Part shown: in pieces, positions 28,346 to 38,404 of the stretch
Layout of the letters: each line of letters opens with the position of its first letter
Position numbering within the stretch: the stretch's first letter is position 1
Source: an uncultured bacterium
GTDB lineage: Bacteria > Verrucomicrobiota > Lentisphaeria > Victivallales > UBA1829
Direction: 5' to 3'
DNA length: 64,000 bases
Assembly: GCA_902778895.1 (NCBI GenBank)
Contig: CACYZF010000005.1
Span: 1 to 64,000 of the forward strand
The notes under the pieces: generated by a model
Told to the model about the DNA's origin: nothing
Seen by the model: only the letters and a program-made list of their open reading frames with translations
Database searches by the model: none
Made by a program: the position numbers and the translations under genes

Positions 28346-30028
28346 ATGCTATTCGTCAACGCATTGGGCGGGCTCGCCCTGTTTCTCTTCGGAATGAAGC
28401 TGATGAGCGGCGGACTGCAAAAAGCCGCAGGAAAAAGGATGAGGGGAGTTCTGCGCTTTTTCTCATCAAACCGGCTTGCCGGGATTCTGTCTGGAACAGT
28501 CGTCACATCAGTCGTTCAATCGTCCAGCGTCACCACCGTCATGGTCATCGGCTTCATCAATGCCGGTCTCCTGAGTCTTCAGCAATCCATCGGGATTATT
28601 TTCGGAGCCAATATCGGAACGACAATCACAGGGCAGCTGATCGCGTTCAAAATCGGCGTGATTATTATGCCGTCCATCATTCTGGGGCTGGCATTGAGCT
28701 ATTTCAAGAACGAAAAGATCATGCAGCTGGGAGAAACGATCCTCGGTCTGGGATTGCTTTTCTTCGGTATGGAAATCATGGGCGGCGAGCTGAAAAAGCT
28801 GACCGAGTACCCGGCATTCGTTTCCTTGTTTCAAATGTTCGAATGTGCTCCGGGAGCGAACGGGCTCATTCCGTTCGGGTCCCTATTCGGAGCAATCGGG
28901 ATCGGACTGGTCGCCACCATGATCATTCAAAGCAGTTCCGCCTGTACTGGAATCGTGCTTGCACTCAGCGTAAGCGGCATCATGGATCTGTACACCGCTG
29001 TCGGGATCCTGCTGGGATCCAATATCGGAACGACGATCACGGGGCAGCTGGCGGCGATGACAGCAAACCGGGTAGCACGGCAGGCCGCTCTTGCCCATAC
29101 CTTGTTTAACGTGATCGGGGTACTGATCGCGGTTGCGTCTTTTCTGATCCCGTGGGGCAATGAACCGGCATTCTTTCATTTCGTACGGACGGTTTCCGGC
29201 AACGGTTCGCTGCAGCGCCAGATCGCGAATGCTCACACCGTGTTCAATGTCGCCACGACTCTGCTCCTTATCCCGTTCAGTTCCCTGCTTGTGAAGCTCT
29301 GCGAATCGATCATCCCTCTGAAACAGGACACCGTCAAATATGTCAGGCTGGAACCGCACCTGCTGAATACGCCCGCGATCGCGCTGTCCCAGACAGCGGC
29401 CGAACTGAGGAAGATGTTGAAACGAGCTTGGAAGATGACGGATATCGCCTTGAATATCTATGCACACAATGACGAACACAATCAGGAACGGGTCAAGACT
29501 CTGCCGCAGAGAGAAGCGGAGATCGATGCCAGACAGCATGACATTGCGAATTATCTGACCGAGCTCATGCTGAAACCGTTAGTCCCTCGCGAGAGTCGCC
29601 AGATTCCCGTGCTGCTCCACTGTGCAAACGATGCCGAAAAAATAGGAGATTACGCCATGGAACTCAGCGAGCTGATGAAGAGGATCAAATCGGATGAAAT
29701 CCAGTTCAGCGAACAAGCCGAGATGGAATTGGACCACTTGCACGGCAAGCTGAAGACCCTTACGAAAAACGCGGTCGAACTCCTGAAAGACAACCATTCA
29801 CTGAATCCCGAAACGGCTCTTGCCGCACATGCCGACATGCAAAAGACGCTCGACAATGCCGAGCTTACACACATGAACCGGCTTTACGAGGGGAAATGCG
29901 TGATCCGGAACGGCGTTTTGTTTATGGAAGTATTGGAAATCATCCGCAAGATCGAACGTCATGTGTTCAACATAGCGGAACGCGCAGGAGATTTCTACGG
30001 GAAACTTCCCCGATACCGGTTGAAATAA
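28346..30028 (+). CDS. Na+/phosphate cotransporter with PhoU-like C-terminal domain
   Basis: A 560-residue protein. Two inverted membrane halves each carry a QSSS motif: VVQSSSVTTVMVIGFINAGL and IIQSSSACTGIVLALSVSGI, with matching GANIGTTITGQ and GSNIGTTITGQ loops, as in NptA/YjbB. Residues about 350-560 form a helical PhoU-like domain. It imports or exports inorganic phosphate with sodium at the inner membrane. A ribosome site AAGGAG precedes the ATG. It is the first gene after the Pho box and is followed 38 bases later by phoB, so the transporter and its probable regulator form one operon. Confidence 0.9.
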   Translation: MLFVNALGGLALFLFGMKLMSGGLQKAAGKRMRGVLRFFSSNRLAGILSGTVVTSVVQSSSVTTVMVIGFINAGLLSLQQSIGIIFGANIGTTITGQLIAFKIGVIIMPSIILGLALSYFKNEKIMQLGETILGLGLLFFGMEIMGGELKKLTEYPAFVSLFQMFECAPGANGLIPFGSLFGAIGIGLVATMIIQSSSACTGIVLALSVSGIMDLYTAVGILLGSNIGTTITGQLAAMTANRVARQAALAHTLFNVIGVLIAVASFLIPWGNEPAFFHFVRTVSGNGSLQRQIANAHTVFNVATTLLLIPFSSLLVKLCESIIPLKQDTVKYVRLEPHLLNTPAIALSQTAAELRKMLKRAWKMTDIALNIYAHNDEHNQERVKTLPQREAEIDARQHDIANYLTELMLKPLVPRESRQIPVLLHCANDAEKIGDYAMELSELMKRIKSDEIQFSEQAEMELDHLHGKLKTLTKNAVELLKDNHSLNPETALAAHADMQKTLDNAELTHMNRLYEGKCVIRNGVLFMEVLEIIRKIERHVFNIAERAGDFYGKLPRYRLK

Positions 30029-30066
30029 ACGGGACAAGGTGATATAATAAAGCAAAAGGAAATAAC

Positions 30067-30768
30067 ATGCCGCAGAAAACGATCCTGATCATAGACGACG
30101 AAGAACCCATCCGCGTGCTGCTGAAGCTGACCTTGCAGTCCGCGGGATACGGTTCCGTTCTGGAAGCATCCAACGGAGAGGATGGCCTCGCCCTTGCCAT
30201 GCGTTATAAGCCGGACCTGATCCTGTTGGACCTGATGCTCCCCGGAATGGACGGACTGAGCGTCTGCCGCCGTCTGAAGTCCTCGCCTGACACGCGGATG
30301 ATTCCGATCATCATGCTGACGGCAAAAAGTGACGAATCCGATATCGTCATCGGGCTGGAAATGGGCGCGAACGATTATATCACCAAGCCGTTCAACCGGA
30401 AAGTCCTGACGGCGCGAATCCGCACGCAGTTCAGGATCGCGGAACAGCAGGACCAGTCGCAGGTGCTTCAGGTCTCCGGCCTGACCCTCAATAAAGAGCA
30501 GCACCGGGTCTCCGTTTTCGGCGAAACCATTGCCCTGACATTCAGCGAATTCGAGATACTCGAACTTCTTTCGGCGCATCCGGGACGCGCCTTCACCCGC
30601 GGACAGATCATCCGCCGGATCAAAGGGGAAGACTACCCGGTCACGGACCGCGCGGTCGATGTGCAGATCGTCAATTTGCGCAGGAAGCTCGGCGAATGGG
30701 GCACGGCGCACATTGAGACGATTCGCGGGATCGGATACCGCCTCACGCCGGAGGAAATCGTCCGATGA
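30067..30768 (+). CDS. phoB: phosphate response regulator, OmpR/PhoB family
   Basis: A 233-residue protein. The receiver domain shows the acidic pair IIDDEE, the phosphoacceptor Asp in LILLDLMLPGMDGL, the Thr in IIMLTAKS and the Lys in YITKPF. The C-terminal winged-helix DNA-binding domain has LTFSEFEILELLSAHPGRAF, VDVQIVNLRRKLG and IRGIGYRL. It should bind the 11-bp repeats at 28263-28301. It follows the transporter by 38 bases and overlaps phoR by ATGA (30765-30768). The name rests on sequence class and on the phosphate context. Confidence 0.88.
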   Translation: MPQKTILIIDDEEPIRVLLKLTLQSAGYGSVLEASNGEDGLALAMRYKPDLILLDLMLPGMDGLSVCRRLKSSPDTRMIPIIMLTAKSDESDIVIGLEMGANDYITKPFNRKVLTARIRTQFRIAEQQDQSQVLQVSGLTLNKEQHRVSVFGETIALTFSEFEILELLSAHPGRAFTRGQIIRRIKGEDYPVTDRAVDVQIVNLRRKLGEWGTAHIETIRGIGYRLTPEEIVR

Positions 30769-32231
30769 GGAACGAATCCTCCGTTTCTTCCGGAAGCCTC
30801 AAAGAGTATCTGCTGGTCCGTCTTCCCCTGATCCTGATGCTCGTCATGGATCTTCTGCTGCTCGTCGCGTGGTGGGGGGAAAACCATTTCAGGCAGGTCC
30901 TCGATCAGGAAGTCATGAAGAACCTGGCGCAGAAAGCGGACCTGACGTCTTCCGTCATTCGGGACAGGCTTCTGACGGGAAATACCGAATCCGCGATCCG
31001 GTTCTGCCGCGATTTCGACAACCGCATCTTCCGGATCACGCTGATCTCTCCGCAGGGAACCGTGCTCGCGGACACCACCCCGAGCCATCTCGCCTTCGAC
31101 AATCATTCCGGCCGCAGCGAATTCCAGACGGCGAAAAGCGGGAAGATCGGCTTTGCCAGAAGGTACAGCGAGACCCTGAACGAGCAAATGATCTATTATG
31201 CCGTTCCGGTGCAGACTCCGCAGGGGCTGTATGTCATCCGTTTTGCGCAGGAAGACTTTCCGTATATCGAAATCTTTCCATGGATCACCGGGTGCATCAT
31301 TCTGCTTCTGGCTGTTTCGACCGTACTTCTGTGCTGGCTGCAATCCTACCTGCTGAAAAGAGTCTATCGCCCGCTGGTCGAGGTCGGACGCTGTGCCGGG
31401 GATATTTTCGAGGGAAAATCGAAAACGCAGATCCCGATTCCGGCCGGCGGTCCCGTCAAACCGCTTGCCGAAATGCTCTCCAACATGACCGAACAGCTGA
31501 AAAAACAGCTCTTCGAGATGAAAAAACTGGAATCGTTCCGCAGCGATTTCATCGCGAACGTCTCTCATGAACTGAAAACGCCGCTGACCTGCATCGTCGG
31601 CGCGGTCGAGACCATTCAGGAGGACCGGGATCTCCCGGAGGAGCAGTACGACTTGCTTCTGAAAATGCTGGGCGAGCAGTCCGGACGGCTTGACGCTCTG
31701 ATCAAAGATATCCTGAGCCTCGCCGCGCTCGAAAACGATCCGGAACGCCAGCGCCGGGAGTTCCTGCCCGTCGATTTGCAGGACCTGCTGAAACTATGTG
31801 CGCAATCACTCCGGCAGGAAGCCGCCCAGCACGGCCAGACGATCAGGATCGTCCATACGGAACCGCTTTCCGTATCGGGCGACGTCCAGCTTCTGGAACA
31901 GGCGATTTCCAATCTGATTTCCAATGCGATCAAATACAGCGGAAGCCCCGACATCGAATTGTCCCTGTCCCGCGAACAGAACTCCATTGTCATTTCCGTA
32001 ACGGACCACGGATGCGGGATCCCGGCGGAAAACCAGCCACGCATATTCGAACGTTTCTACCGTGTCCACAAGGAGCGCAGCCGCGCCCTCGGCGGAACCG
32101 GTCTTGGACTGGCGATCGTGAAGCACATCGCCCAGCTTCATGGCGGCAGAGCCGAGCTCGTTTCGGAATCCGGGAAGGGCTGCTGCTTCAAAATCGTCCT
32201 TCCCGAAAAAAACTCGTTTCATCTTGTCTGA
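30765..32231 (+). CDS. phoR: sensor histidine kinase
   Basis: A 488-residue protein: a membrane helix near residues 15-35, a periplasmic sensor region of about 130 residues, a second helix near 170-195, a HAMP-like segment, HisKA with FIANVSHELKTPLTC carrying the phospho-His, and HATPase_c with NLISNAIKYS (N box), DHGCGIP (G1) and GGTGLGLAIVKH (G2). It would phosphorylate and dephosphorylate PhoB. The start overlaps the phoB stop. The larger periplasmic part differs from the short sensor of E. coli PhoR and resembles the PhoR/ResE group of other phyla. Confidence 0.85.
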   Translation: MRNESSVSSGSLKEYLLVRLPLILMLVMDLLLLVAWWGENHFRQVLDQEVMKNLAQKADLTSSVIRDRLLTGNTESAIRFCRDFDNRIFRITLISPQGTVLADTTPSHLAFDNHSGRSEFQTAKSGKIGFARRYSETLNEQMIYYAVPVQTPQGLYVIRFAQEDFPYIEIFPWITGCIILLLAVSTVLLCWLQSYLLKRVYRPLVEVGRCAGDIFEGKSKTQIPIPAGGPVKPLAEMLSNMTEQLKKQLFEMKKLESFRSDFIANVSHELKTPLTCIVGAVETIQEDRDLPEEQYDLLLKMLGEQSGRLDALIKDILSLAALENDPERQRREFLPVDLQDLLKLCAQSLRQEAAQHGQTIRIVHTEPLSVSGDVQLLEQAISNLISNAIKYSGSPDIELSLSREQNSIVISVTDHGCGIPAENQPRIFERFYRVHKERSRALGGTGLGLAIVKHIAQLHGGRAELVSESGKGCCFKIVLPEKNSFHLV

Positions 32232-32319
32232 CGTTTTTCCCGACTGACTGCGTTATGATGAAAAACGCGAAATGATGGTATTCTGCCGTCAGCAGGCCGG
32301 AGAAAATCCCGGGAAATGA

Positions 32320-35300
32320 TCACTCAGGCTTTTTTGTCCTGCAGACTTTCTCCACGATCAGCTGGGTGAAAACGAAGAACACGGGAATCAGGATCGTCCC
32401 GACCACGACGGACAGCGTCATGCCGCCGAAAACAGTGGTGCCGAGACTGCGGCGGCTGACGGCGCATGCCCCGGTGGCGATGACCAGCGGATACGTTCCC
32501 AGAACGAATGTGACCGCCGTCATCAGCACGGAACGGAACCGGAGTCTTGCCGCGTATTCCGCCGCTTCATAAAGATCCTTGCCCGCTTCATGCTGCTCCT
32601 TGGCAAATTCCACGATCAGGATGGCAGTCTTACAGGCGATGCCGAAAAGCAGTACGAATCCGACCTGGGTATAAATGTTGTTTTCGATCCCGAGCAGCCA
32701 GAGCGAACCGACCGCGCCGAGGAAAGCGATCGGGACCGAGAGGACCACCGAAATCGGCAGCATCCAGCTTTCATACTGCGCCACCAGGAAGAGATAGATG
32801 AACAGCAGCGCAAGCGCGAACACGATCACAGTCTGGTTGCCGGTCCGTTTTTCCTGATAGGACATGTCGGTCCATGCAACGGAAAGCGAGGGGTCGACTT
32901 CGCGGACGATCCGTTCCATTTCCGCCATGGCCTGACCGGAACTGTGCCCGTAGCTCGGAGCCCCGTTGACCAGGATCGACTGATACATGTTGAACCGCTG
33001 GAGATACTGCGGGACGAACCGGAATTCCGGCGTGACCAGCGCACTGAGCGGGACCATCTTTCCGGAGGAATTGCGCAGATAGACCTTGGAAACATCCGAA
33101 ATGTCGTCGCGGTATTCCGGCGCGGACTGGAATTCCACCTTGTAGGTCTGCCCGTATTTGTTGAAATCATTGACATAAGTGTAGCCGAACGTCCCCTGCA
33201 GCGCGTCGGAAATATCGTTCACATCGATGCCGAGCTTCATCGCCTTCTCCCGGTCGATCGGCAGATAAACCTGAGGCGAAGACGCCTGGAAGGAAGAATA
33301 GACGTCGGCGAGGATCGGACTGGAGTTGGCTTCCATCAGCACCTGGTTGAGTTTCTGCTGGAACTGTTCCGGCGTCAGGGTGTTGGAACGATCCTGCAGC
33401 ATCATCGAAAAACCGCTGACCGTTCCCAGGCCCGGAATCGCCGGCATGCCGAACGGCTCGATGATCGCGCTGGGGATATCCATGGTGGCCATGTAAAAGC
33501 GTTCCATCAGGGCATCCTGCGTCTGGTCCCAATTCTTCCGTTCCGACCAGTCTTTCAGGATCACGATCCCCAATGCGCTGTTGCTGGCATTGAGGTCATT
33601 GATGATGTCGAACCCGGAAACGAAGATGATATCCCGGACTTCGGGGATGTCCTTGAGGGTTTCCTGCAAACGGGCAATGACTTCCTCCGTGCGTTCCAGA
33701 GAAGCGCCGTCCGGCAGCTGGATGGTGATGAAAAAGGCACCCTGATCCTCATCCGGGACGAATCCCGTAGGCAGGGCCTTGAAGAGCTCGAATGCGCCGG
33801 CTCCCATGGCGGCATACAGGACGAGCACCAGAACGGATTTGCGGACCAGCGATTTCACGATGGCGCTGTATCCGGCAGTCATCCAGTCGAACATGGAGTC
33901 GAACCAGCGGAAGAGGATGAATTTCTTTTTGCCGGGATCGACCGGTTTCAAGATCAGACTGCAGAGCGCCGGACTGAGCGTGAGCGCATTGACCGTGGAA
34001 AGGGAGACCGCGACGGAGATCGTGATGCCGAACTGGCGGTACATCACGCCGGTCACGCCGGAAAGGAAACAGACCGGCACGAACATTGCCAGAAGGACCA
34101 GGGTGGTGGCAATACACGGACCGGTCACCTGCCGCATGGTCCTGATCGCCGCTTCCCGAGGGCTCATGTGCTCCTCGTCCATCAGCCGGCTGACGCTCTC
34201 GATGACTACGATGGCATCGTCCACCACCACGCCGATGGCGAGGATCAGGCCGAAGAGCGTAATTAGGTTGATGCTGAACCCGACCACTTTCATGACGGCG
34301 AAGGTACCGACCAGAGAAACGGGAATGGCAATGGACGGGACCAGCGTGGCGCGCCAGTCCTGAAGGAAGATATAAGTGACCAGAATGACCAGCAGCACCG
34401 CGACGTAAAGGGTTTCCGCCACTTCGTGGATGGAGGAATCGATGAATTTCGTGGTGTCGTAGGAAATATCGCAGGCAAGATCGTCGGGGAAGGAAGTCTT
34501 TTTGATCTCCGCCAGCCGTTCGTTCATCTGCCTGGCGATCTCCAGGCCGTTGGCATTGTTGAGCTGATAGACAGCAAGCAGGGCCGCGGGTTTTCCGTTC
34601 AGCGTGGAAACGCCGTTATAAATCTCGGCGCCCATTTCCACTTCGGAGAAATCCCGCAGACGGATCTGGGATCCGTCCGCGTTCGTGCGGATCACGATGG
34701 CTCCGAACTCTTCCGGGTTGCTCATGCGGCCCTGCGCGGCGACCGTAAACCGGTCATTCTGTCCTTTCGGAGCGGGGCTGTCGCCGAGCGCACCGGCGGA
34801 GATCTGAACGTTTTGCGCGTCAATGGCGTTTCTGACATCCTCCACGGTGATCCCGAGCGACGCCATGCGCATGTTGTCCAGCCAGACACGCATGGAATAG
34901 GTGAGGTCGCCCAGCTCGGAAACGTCGCCGACGCCGGGGATGCGCGCGATCTCGTCCTTGATCGAAATGGACAGGAAGTTGGACAAGTCATTGTCGCTGT
35001 ACGCATTGGTGGGCGAATAGAGTGCAATGACCGCCAGCATGTTGCTGGAGGATTCCTTGGTGGTGAGCCCCTGGCGCTGCACTTCCTGCGGAAGCGAGGC
35101 CTGAGCCCAGTTCACCCGGTTCTGCGTATTGACGGTGTTTTTGTCGCCGTCCGTCCCGATGTCGAAACAGACTTTGACGGTGGCCCTGCCGTCATCCGAG
35201 GCGGTCGAGGTCATGTAGAGCATGTCCTTGACGCCGTTGAGCTGGGATTCGATCGGCTGGATCACGGTATCCATCACCGTCTGGGCATCCGCTCCGGGAT

Positions 35301-35448
35301 AATTGGCGGTGATGTTGATCTGACACGGCGCGATATCCGGATAGAGTGTGACCGGAAGCGTATAGATGCCGATGGCTCCGCCAAGCAGGATGAGGATCGA
35401 AATGACGATCGCAAACCGGGGCCGGTTGATGAAGAATTCACTGATCAT
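32320..35448 (-). CDS. RND efflux pump inner-membrane transporter (HAE1 family)
   Basis: A 1042-residue protein of AcrB/MexB length. It opens MISEFFINRPRFAIVISILI as in this family, and the TM4 motif GVVVDDAIVVIE carries the Asp pair of the proton relay. Two large periplasmic loops and the second membrane half are intact. It exports drugs or other amphiphilic compounds using the proton gradient. Its partner adaptor gene ends 12 bases upstream on the same strand. No outer-membrane channel (TolC) gene is beside it. It is convergent with phoR. Confidence 0.95.
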   Translation of the reverse strand: MISEFFINRPRFAIVISILILLGGAIGIYTLPVTLYPDIAPCQINITANYPGADAQTVMDTVIQPIESQLNGVKDMLYMTSTASDDGRATVKVCFDIGTDGDKNTVNTQNRVNWAQASLPQEVQRQGLTTKESSSNMLAVIALYSPTNAYSDNDLSNFLSISIKDEIARIPGVGDVSELGDLTYSMRVWLDNMRMASLGITVEDVRNAIDAQNVQISAGALGDSPAPKGQNDRFTVAAQGRMSNPEEFGAIVIRTNADGSQIRLRDFSEVEMGAEIYNGVSTLNGKPAALLAVYQLNNANGLEIARQMNERLAEIKKTSFPDDLACDISYDTTKFIDSSIHEVAETLYVAVLLVILVTYIFLQDWRATLVPSIAIPVSLVGTFAVMKVVGFSINLITLFGLILAIGVVVDDAIVVIESVSRLMDEEHMSPREAAIRTMRQVTGPCIATTLVLLAMFVPVCFLSGVTGVMYRQFGITISVAVSLSTVNALTLSPALCSLILKPVDPGKKKFILFRWFDSMFDWMTAGYSAIVKSLVRKSVLVLVLYAAMGAGAFELFKALPTGFVPDEDQGAFFITIQLPDGASLERTEEVIARLQETLKDIPEVRDIIFVSGFDIINDLNASNSALGIVILKDWSERKNWDQTQDALMERFYMATMDIPSAIIEPFGMPAIPGLGTVSGFSMMLQDRSNTLTPEQFQQKLNQVLMEANSSPILADVYSSFQASSPQVYLPIDREKAMKLGIDVNDISDALQGTFGYTYVNDFNKYGQTYKVEFQSAPEYRDDISDVSKVYLRNSSGKMVPLSALVTPEFRFVPQYLQRFNMYQSILVNGAPSYGHSSGQAMAEMERIVREVDPSLSVAWTDMSYQEKRTGNQTVIVFALALLFIYLFLVAQYESWMLPISVVLSVPIAFLGAVGSLWLLGIENNIYTQVGFVLLFGIACKTAILIVEFAKEQHEAGKDLYEAAEYAARLRFRSVLMTAVTFVLGTYPLVIATGACAVSRRSLGTTVFGGMTLSVVVGTILIPVFFVFTQLIVEKVCRTKKPE

Positions 35449-35460
35449 GGCAGTCCCCGG

Positions 35461-36669
35461 TTATTGTTCCGCTTCCGTTGTTTTCTTCTGCCCGGCCGCG
35501 GATTCGGATTCCCCGGCTGTACCTCTCTTCTGCGAGGGGGCTGAAATCTGCTTGCCGGGAACCGCCTGCTGCGGCGTGATCGGCTTGACTTCATCTCCTG
35601 CCCCCGCTTTCTGCAGCCCGTCGACGACAACGCTTTCTCCCGCCTCAAGTCCCGAGAGTACGACTCTGTAATCGCCGTTCTTCATCCCGACAACGATTTT
35701 TCTCCGTTCGATCCGGTTGTTCGAATCGACGACATAAACGAAATCGCCGAGCTGTTCCCGAAGGATCGCCGCCTGTTTGACCATGACCCGTTTTTGGGGC
35801 AGGGCGACCTGAACGTTGACTTTCACATACATCCCCGAATCCAGCAGTTCCTCGGCATTTTCCGCCGTGGCCTGGACACGGAACGTGCCGTCCTGCACCC
35901 TGTTGTTCCATGCGGAGATCCAGACTTTCTCCTGATATTCTTTGCCGTTCGGGAGGAATACCTTCACTTTGGGGCTTTTCTCGGGATCGTCTTTCGTGAC
36001 GGGATAGCTTTCATAAATCCTGAACACGGTAAGTTCATCGATGGAGAAATAGATCTTGACATTGCCCACGGACGTGATGGTGGCGAGGGGGCCGCTGGAA
36101 GGGCCTACCATATTGCCCACGCTGTAGGTCTTGAACCCGATATAGCCGTCGAACGGAGCCATGATCTGCGTATAGCTGAGCGTGACTTTCTTCTCGGCCA
36201 GCTCCGCTTCGGCGGATTTCAGTTCGGCCTCTGCCGTTCGAAGGTCCATTTCCGCCGTGTCGTAATTGCGCTGGGAGGTCGCATTGGTTCTCAAAAGCGA
36301 TTCCTGCCGTTCGAATTCGACTTTTTTGTTGGTCAGTTCCGCATTGCATTTGTTGACTACGGCTTCCGCTTTCCTGACCGCCGCCTCGTAGACCGCGGGG
36401 TCGATCTGGAAAAGTTTGGTGCCTTTCTTTACGAATTCGCCTTCCGTGAAATTGGCTTCGGTCAGGAATCCGGATACATTGGCGGAAAGATGGACGGTCT
36501 CGAATGCCTGAACCTCTCCGATCTCGGTCACAGTATCGGCGAATTCCATTTCGATGGCGGGTTCGACAACGACCGCGGGTACGGTACGGACTTCAGTCTC
36601 TTCTTCGTCGCAGCCCGAGAGCAGGATCAAACTGCTGACCGCCGCCGCAAGAACAGGATTGATTTTCAT
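35461..36669 (-). CDS. RND efflux periplasmic adaptor (membrane fusion lipoprotein)
   Basis: A 402-residue protein. The start at 36669 gives MKINPVLAAAVSSLILLSGC, a lipoprotein signal with Cys20, preceded by AAAGGA; the open frame continues upstream only through antisense of the flavin reductase and peroxidase genes. The lipoyl-like half motif (SANVSGFLTEANFTEGEFVK), the alpha-helical hairpin (about 100-165) and the beta-barrel part (FDGYIGFKTYSVGNMV) are in order. It couples the pump to an outer-membrane channel. The C-terminal 25 residues are polar and low-complexity. It is the first gene of a two-gene operon. Confidence 0.93.
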   Translation of the reverse strand: MKINPVLAAAVSSLILLSGCDEEETEVRTVPAVVVEPAIEMEFADTVTEIGEVQAFETVHLSANVSGFLTEANFTEGEFVKKGTKLFQIDPAVYEAAVRKAEAVVNKCNAELTNKKVEFERQESLLRTNATSQRNYDTAEMDLRTAEAELKSAEAELAEKKVTLSYTQIMAPFDGYIGFKTYSVGNMVGPSSGPLATITSVGNVKIYFSIDELTVFRIYESYPVTKDDPEKSPKVKVFLPNGKEYQEKVWISAWNNRVQDGTFRVQATAENAEELLDSGMYVKVNVQVALPQKRVMVKQAAILREQLGDFVYVVDSNNRIERRKIVVGMKNGDYRVVLSGLEAGESVVVDGLQKAGAGDEVKPITPQQAVPGKQISAPSQKRGTAGESESAAGQKKTTEAEQ

Positions 36670-37008
36670 GACGAATATCCTTTCTTTGTGGAAACTTGTG
36701 TTAGCACTTTTAGAACATCGCATTAGCAATATAGCATTCGAAAGAGTTTTTGCAAACAGGAAAAACCACGGATAATTCAAAAAACGTATTCCCTTGAGAT
36801 TTGAAACTGTGCCTGCACAGGCTTTTGAGCGTGAGCGACCGGGCGGTTCCGGGGGCTGATTATTACAGGGATTCGATGCAGGCAGGAAGAAATCCTGAAA
36901 AAGATTCTCTTCCGGCTTGTTTTCTTGCGTGGGCGGGTGTACTTTTAAGAACTGAACGAATTGATTGCGATGGAAACCGGGAACAACCGTAAAAAACAAG
37001 GAACGATC
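36670..37008. other. divergent intergenic region with hairpin repeat (copy 2)
   Basis: A 339-base gap between the adaptor gene and the peroxidase gene. 36885-36942 is the second copy of the hairpin repeat found at 22141-22198. Upstream of it, at about 36846-36860, lies GGTTCCGGGGGCTGATT, the right arm of the hairpin present whole at 38773-38805 and 63134-63167. No gene is seen. Confidence 0.5.
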
Positions 37009-37686
37009 ATGGGGAAAACGCCACACACCATACTCTGCACAGTTCTGCTGGCATCCGTTACCGTCTTTGCGGCGCTTCTCTTCAACTCCTGCGACGGCAA
37101 ACAGCAGGATAACACCACAAAATCGAAAGGAACAGAAACCATGTCCTCGTTTTATGACTTCTCTCTGACTGCGATGAACGGCGAAACGGTAAAAACGGCG
37201 GACTTCAAAGGGAAGGTCGTACTGGTGGTGAACACCGCTACCGGATGCGGCTTCACTCCGCAATACGCCCCGATCGAACAGTTGTATCTCGATTACCATG
37301 ACAAAGGCCTGGAGATCCTCGACATCCCCTGCAATCAGTTCGGCGCTCAGGCTCCCGGAACCGACGAGGAAATCCACAATTTCTGCACGCTTCACTACAA
37401 TACCACGTTCCCCCAGATGAAGAAGTCGGACGTCAACGGCGCAAATGAACTGCCTCTCTACACCTACCTGAAATCGCAGAAGGGATTCCGGGGACTGGAC
37501 GAGCACGAATACAAAAAACTGCTGGAGGACATGTTTGCCAAAGCCGACCCGGAGTGGGACAAAAAGCCGGACATCAAATGGAACTTCACGAAGTTCATCA
37601 TCGACCGCAACGGCAATGTCGTTGCCCGCTTCGAGCCGACAGCGGACATGAAGAAGGTCGAGGATTGCATCAAGTCTCTGCTGTGA
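37009..37686 (+). CDS. glutathione peroxidase family lipoprotein
   Basis: A 225-residue protein. The start at 37009, after AAGGAACG, gives a lipoprotein-like leader with Cys near residue 27 (ALLFNSC); a shorter cytoplasmic form could start at 37141 (MSSFYDFSL). The thioredoxin-fold domain shows VNTATGCGFTPQY with the peroxidatic Cys in place of selenocysteine, LDIPCNQFGAQAPG with the Gln, and IKWNFTKFIIDRNG with the Trp. It reduces peroxides, probably with thioredoxin. The membrane anchor is less usual for this family and suggests a periplasmic role. Followed 30 bases later by the flavin reductase gene. Confidence 0.88.
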   Translation: MGKTPHTILCTVLLASVTVFAALLFNSCDGKQQDNTTKSKGTETMSSFYDFSLTAMNGETVKTADFKGKVVLVVNTATGCGFTPQYAPIEQLYLDYHDKGLEILDIPCNQFGAQAPGTDEEIHNFCTLHYNTTFPQMKKSDVNGANELPLYTYLKSQKGFRGLDEHEYKKLLEDMFAKADPEWDKKPDIKWNFTKFIIDRNGNVVARFEPTADMKKVEDCIKSLL

Positions 37687-37716
37687 AGGGGCAGCGCAGG
37701 AAAGGAGAGCACACAG

Positions 37717-38382
37717 ATGAAAAAGCACATCGATTTTTGGGCTTACGCAGGGACGATCCTTGCGTCCGTCAGGAGCGGCGTACTGCTCACGACCGCGGCG
37801 GGCGGGAGATTGAATACGATGGCTATCTCCTGGGGAACCATCGGCATCGAATGGGGACGTCCCATCTTCACCACGTTCGTGCGAACAGGACGGTTTACGC
37901 GGGAACTGCTTGAGCAAAACGGCGAGTTTACGGTCAATGTCCCCATGCGGGGCAGCGATCTCTCTCTGGTCGGGAAATGCGGCACCTGCTCGGGCCGCAA
38001 TGTGGACAAATTCAAACAGTTCGGGCTGACACCTGAAACCGGAGAACAGGTCGCTGTTCCCGGGATCCGCGAGTTCCCGCTCACCCTGGAATGCCGCGTC
38101 ATTTACCGTCAGGAGCAGGACAAATCCGCGATGCCCGCCGAAGTCATCGAAGAATGCTATCCACAGGATGTCGGAGGCGAGAACTGGGGGGCCAACCGCG
38201 ATGTGCACATCGCCTTTGTCGGCGAAATCGTCAACGCCTATATCATCGGAAAAGATGATGCCCCGGATGATGAAGATGATGATGACGAATTCGATGACAA
38301 TGACATCCTGGATCATGTAAAGAACTCCGGCAAGATCCTGGATGAAGACGATTTCGACAGGCGTCCGGACGACGAGGACTGA
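37717..38382 (+). CDS. flavin reductase-like FMN-binding protein with acidic tail
   Basis: A 221-residue protein. Residues 1 to about 175 match the FMN-binding split-barrel (DIM6/NTAB) family: GVLLTTAAGGRLNTMAISWG, FTTFVRTGRFT and FTVNVPM are typical. The last 45 residues are strongly acidic and begin DDAPDDEDDDDEFDDND; this extension is unusual and not part of the fold. It may bind metal or a basic partner. It sits between the peroxidase and thioesterase genes on one strand (30- and 22-base gaps), so the three are probably co-transcribed. Confidence 0.8.
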   Translation: MKKHIDFWAYAGTILASVRSGVLLTTAAGGRLNTMAISWGTIGIEWGRPIFTTFVRTGRFTRELLEQNGEFTVNVPMRGSDLSLVGKCGTCSGRNVDKFKQFGLTPETGEQVAVPGIREFPLTLECRVIYRQEQDKSAMPAEVIEECYPQDVGGENWGANRDVHIAFVGEIVNAYIIGKDDAPDDEDDDDEFDDNDILDHVKNSGKILDEDDFDRRPDDED

Positions 38383-38404
38383 CCTGGAGCAAAGGAGACA
38401 CTGA

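Noticed and set aside
32590..34266. 558-codon forward frame opposite the RND transporter
   Set aside because: Antisense shadow of a full-length transporter; no motif and biased charged composition.
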